In this document: in pieces, positions 63,075 through 64,000 of the stretch
Layout of the letters: every line of letters starts with the position of its first letter
Numbering within the stretch: position 1 is the stretch's first letter
NCBI RefSeq assembly: GCF_024713975.1
Contig: NC_091097.1
Coordinates: 10,112,361-10,176,360, forward strand
Source: Paralichthys olivaceus
Lineage: Eukaryota > Chordata > Actinopteri > Pleuronectiformes > Paralichthyidae
Reading direction: 5' to 3'
Length of the DNA stretch: 64,000 bases
Program-made: the position numbers and the translations under genes
Notes under the pieces: generated by a model
Database searches by the model: none
Seen by the model: the letters and a program-made list of their open reading frames with translations, nothing else
Told to the model about the DNA's origin: nothing

Positions 63075-64000
63075 TGCTGGCATGTCGTGTCTAAAGGAAA
63101 CTGTTCATCGCTGCACAGAGAAGAAGCAGGGGGGCTTTTTGTGTCATTTGTTTTTGCAGATTTTGTAGAGTTCATTCTTGCCAGGTGATACTTGGAGCCA
63201 AAGTTCACATATTGCTTGATGTCTTGGGTTACTGCATACAGGTTGCACTGTATCAACAATGAAAGGAAGTGTTGCCTTGTTTTTGCATTGAATGAATAGC
63301 AAATCATTTTACAAACTCAGACACACTCAGCCATACTGACTAGTTGTCTTAGTGAGTTGTCTCATGATTGTTGCTCCCCTGACAAACACCTCTAATTGGC
63401 TCATTCCCCAGCACTCAACCAGACACAAAAGGTTTGGAGGTTTGTCAGTTGCTGTGCAGTTGCTTCCTGAGTGGAGGAGAGGAGTCATAATAGTAAGTGG
63501 CAGAGCCGGCTGCTGTGACTGAAAATGCTTGCCTGGGCTGTGCCTCACTTCTGGAGGGATAATTTTCTCAAATAATCCTGAATAAATTGGGTGCTTTCCT
63601 TAGCAGTGGTGAGCAGGCCTGAGAGGCATGATGTCAATCTAAATTGGACGGATGCATACTGATCAGTGTTGAAACCCACTGATACTGCCTTCACTCTACC
63701 ACTCTGCAGATAAGTGCCAGAGGACCCCTGCCACAGCAGCCCAGGACATTAAAAGAAGGTTCCATTAAAACTTAATCTGTTATTAATGGGCCCCCAGAGT
63801 AATAAGGTTGCGGCTTTGTCCGACCCGTTTCCATCACTTAGTGCATCTCTTGTATTGACACATATTTTAATTTTTGTGTAATTGTTATATCAGAAATCTA
63901 GCAAGTTTGTTTAAATGGACGATACACATTAATTAGCATGTACATTTACCAGATTTAGCCATGCAGGCTCATTTTCATCTGTATTTCCTGACTGGTTGAT

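Larger units (their letters stand above)
61801..64000. other. Region upstream of igfals, no gene recognised
   Basis: AT-rich DNA with a TA-rich microsatellite at about 62871-62904. Near the igfals start lie an HNF1-like half-site (GGGTTAAT on minus, about 61827) and a near-match to a STAT GAS site (61894-61902). A CTCF-like motif is at 63061. ORFs near 63.0-63.5 kb on the minus strand are short and unrecognised. Confidence 0.5.

Overview
The window is vertebrate nuclear DNA, almost certainly from a ray-finned (percomorph-type) teleost. Genes have many short exons with GT-AG introns and sit among AT-rich intergenic DNA. There are many dinucleotide microsatellites and degenerate interspersed repeats of kinds familiar from percomorph genomes. 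The four genes that can be named are each closest to their fish versions.

Layout. About 1-14.6 kb holds no recognisable protein gene; it has a GATA-motif cluster near 4.6 kb and a speculative TATA-driven two-exon mini-gene (5.57-9.52 kb). At 14.7-15.1 kb a CpG-rich promoter and first exon very probably serve gpr146, whose intronless coding region lies at 21.4-22.4 kb. Between 18.3 and 20.05 kb is a local duplication with an internal deletion. At 27.9-28.2 kb is a small element with terminal inverted repeats. gper1, the membrane estrogen receptor, lies at 33.86-34.92 kb with candidate 5' untranslated exons at about 31.9 and 33.4 kb. unkl (unkempt-like CCCH/RING protein) occupies 39.6-48.3 kb in 16 phase-consistent coding exons, from a CpG-island promoter, and may have a 3' UTR reaching about 53.2 kb.

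On the minus strand, 54.86-58.2 kb holds a multi-exon gene that no single long ORF reveals. Seven exons were joined by eye with matching phases; the middle is unresolved. An RFX-type X-box at 58.59 kb lies next to its presumed 5' end, so a ciliary gene is suspected, with a weak resemblance to DNAAF8 (C16orf71). igfals follows at 59.8-61.6 kb, also on the minus strand, with a short 5' UTR intron.

The genes are not a pathway. gpr146 and gper1 are orphan/steroid-type GPCRs linked in human 7p22.3, while UNKL and IGFALS are linked in human 16p13.3. The window therefore joins two blocks that are separate in human. Candidate CTCF motifs at 17.4 kb (+) and 39.5 kb (-) bracket the two GPCR coding regions, and another lies between the convergent ends of unkl and the minus-strand gene.
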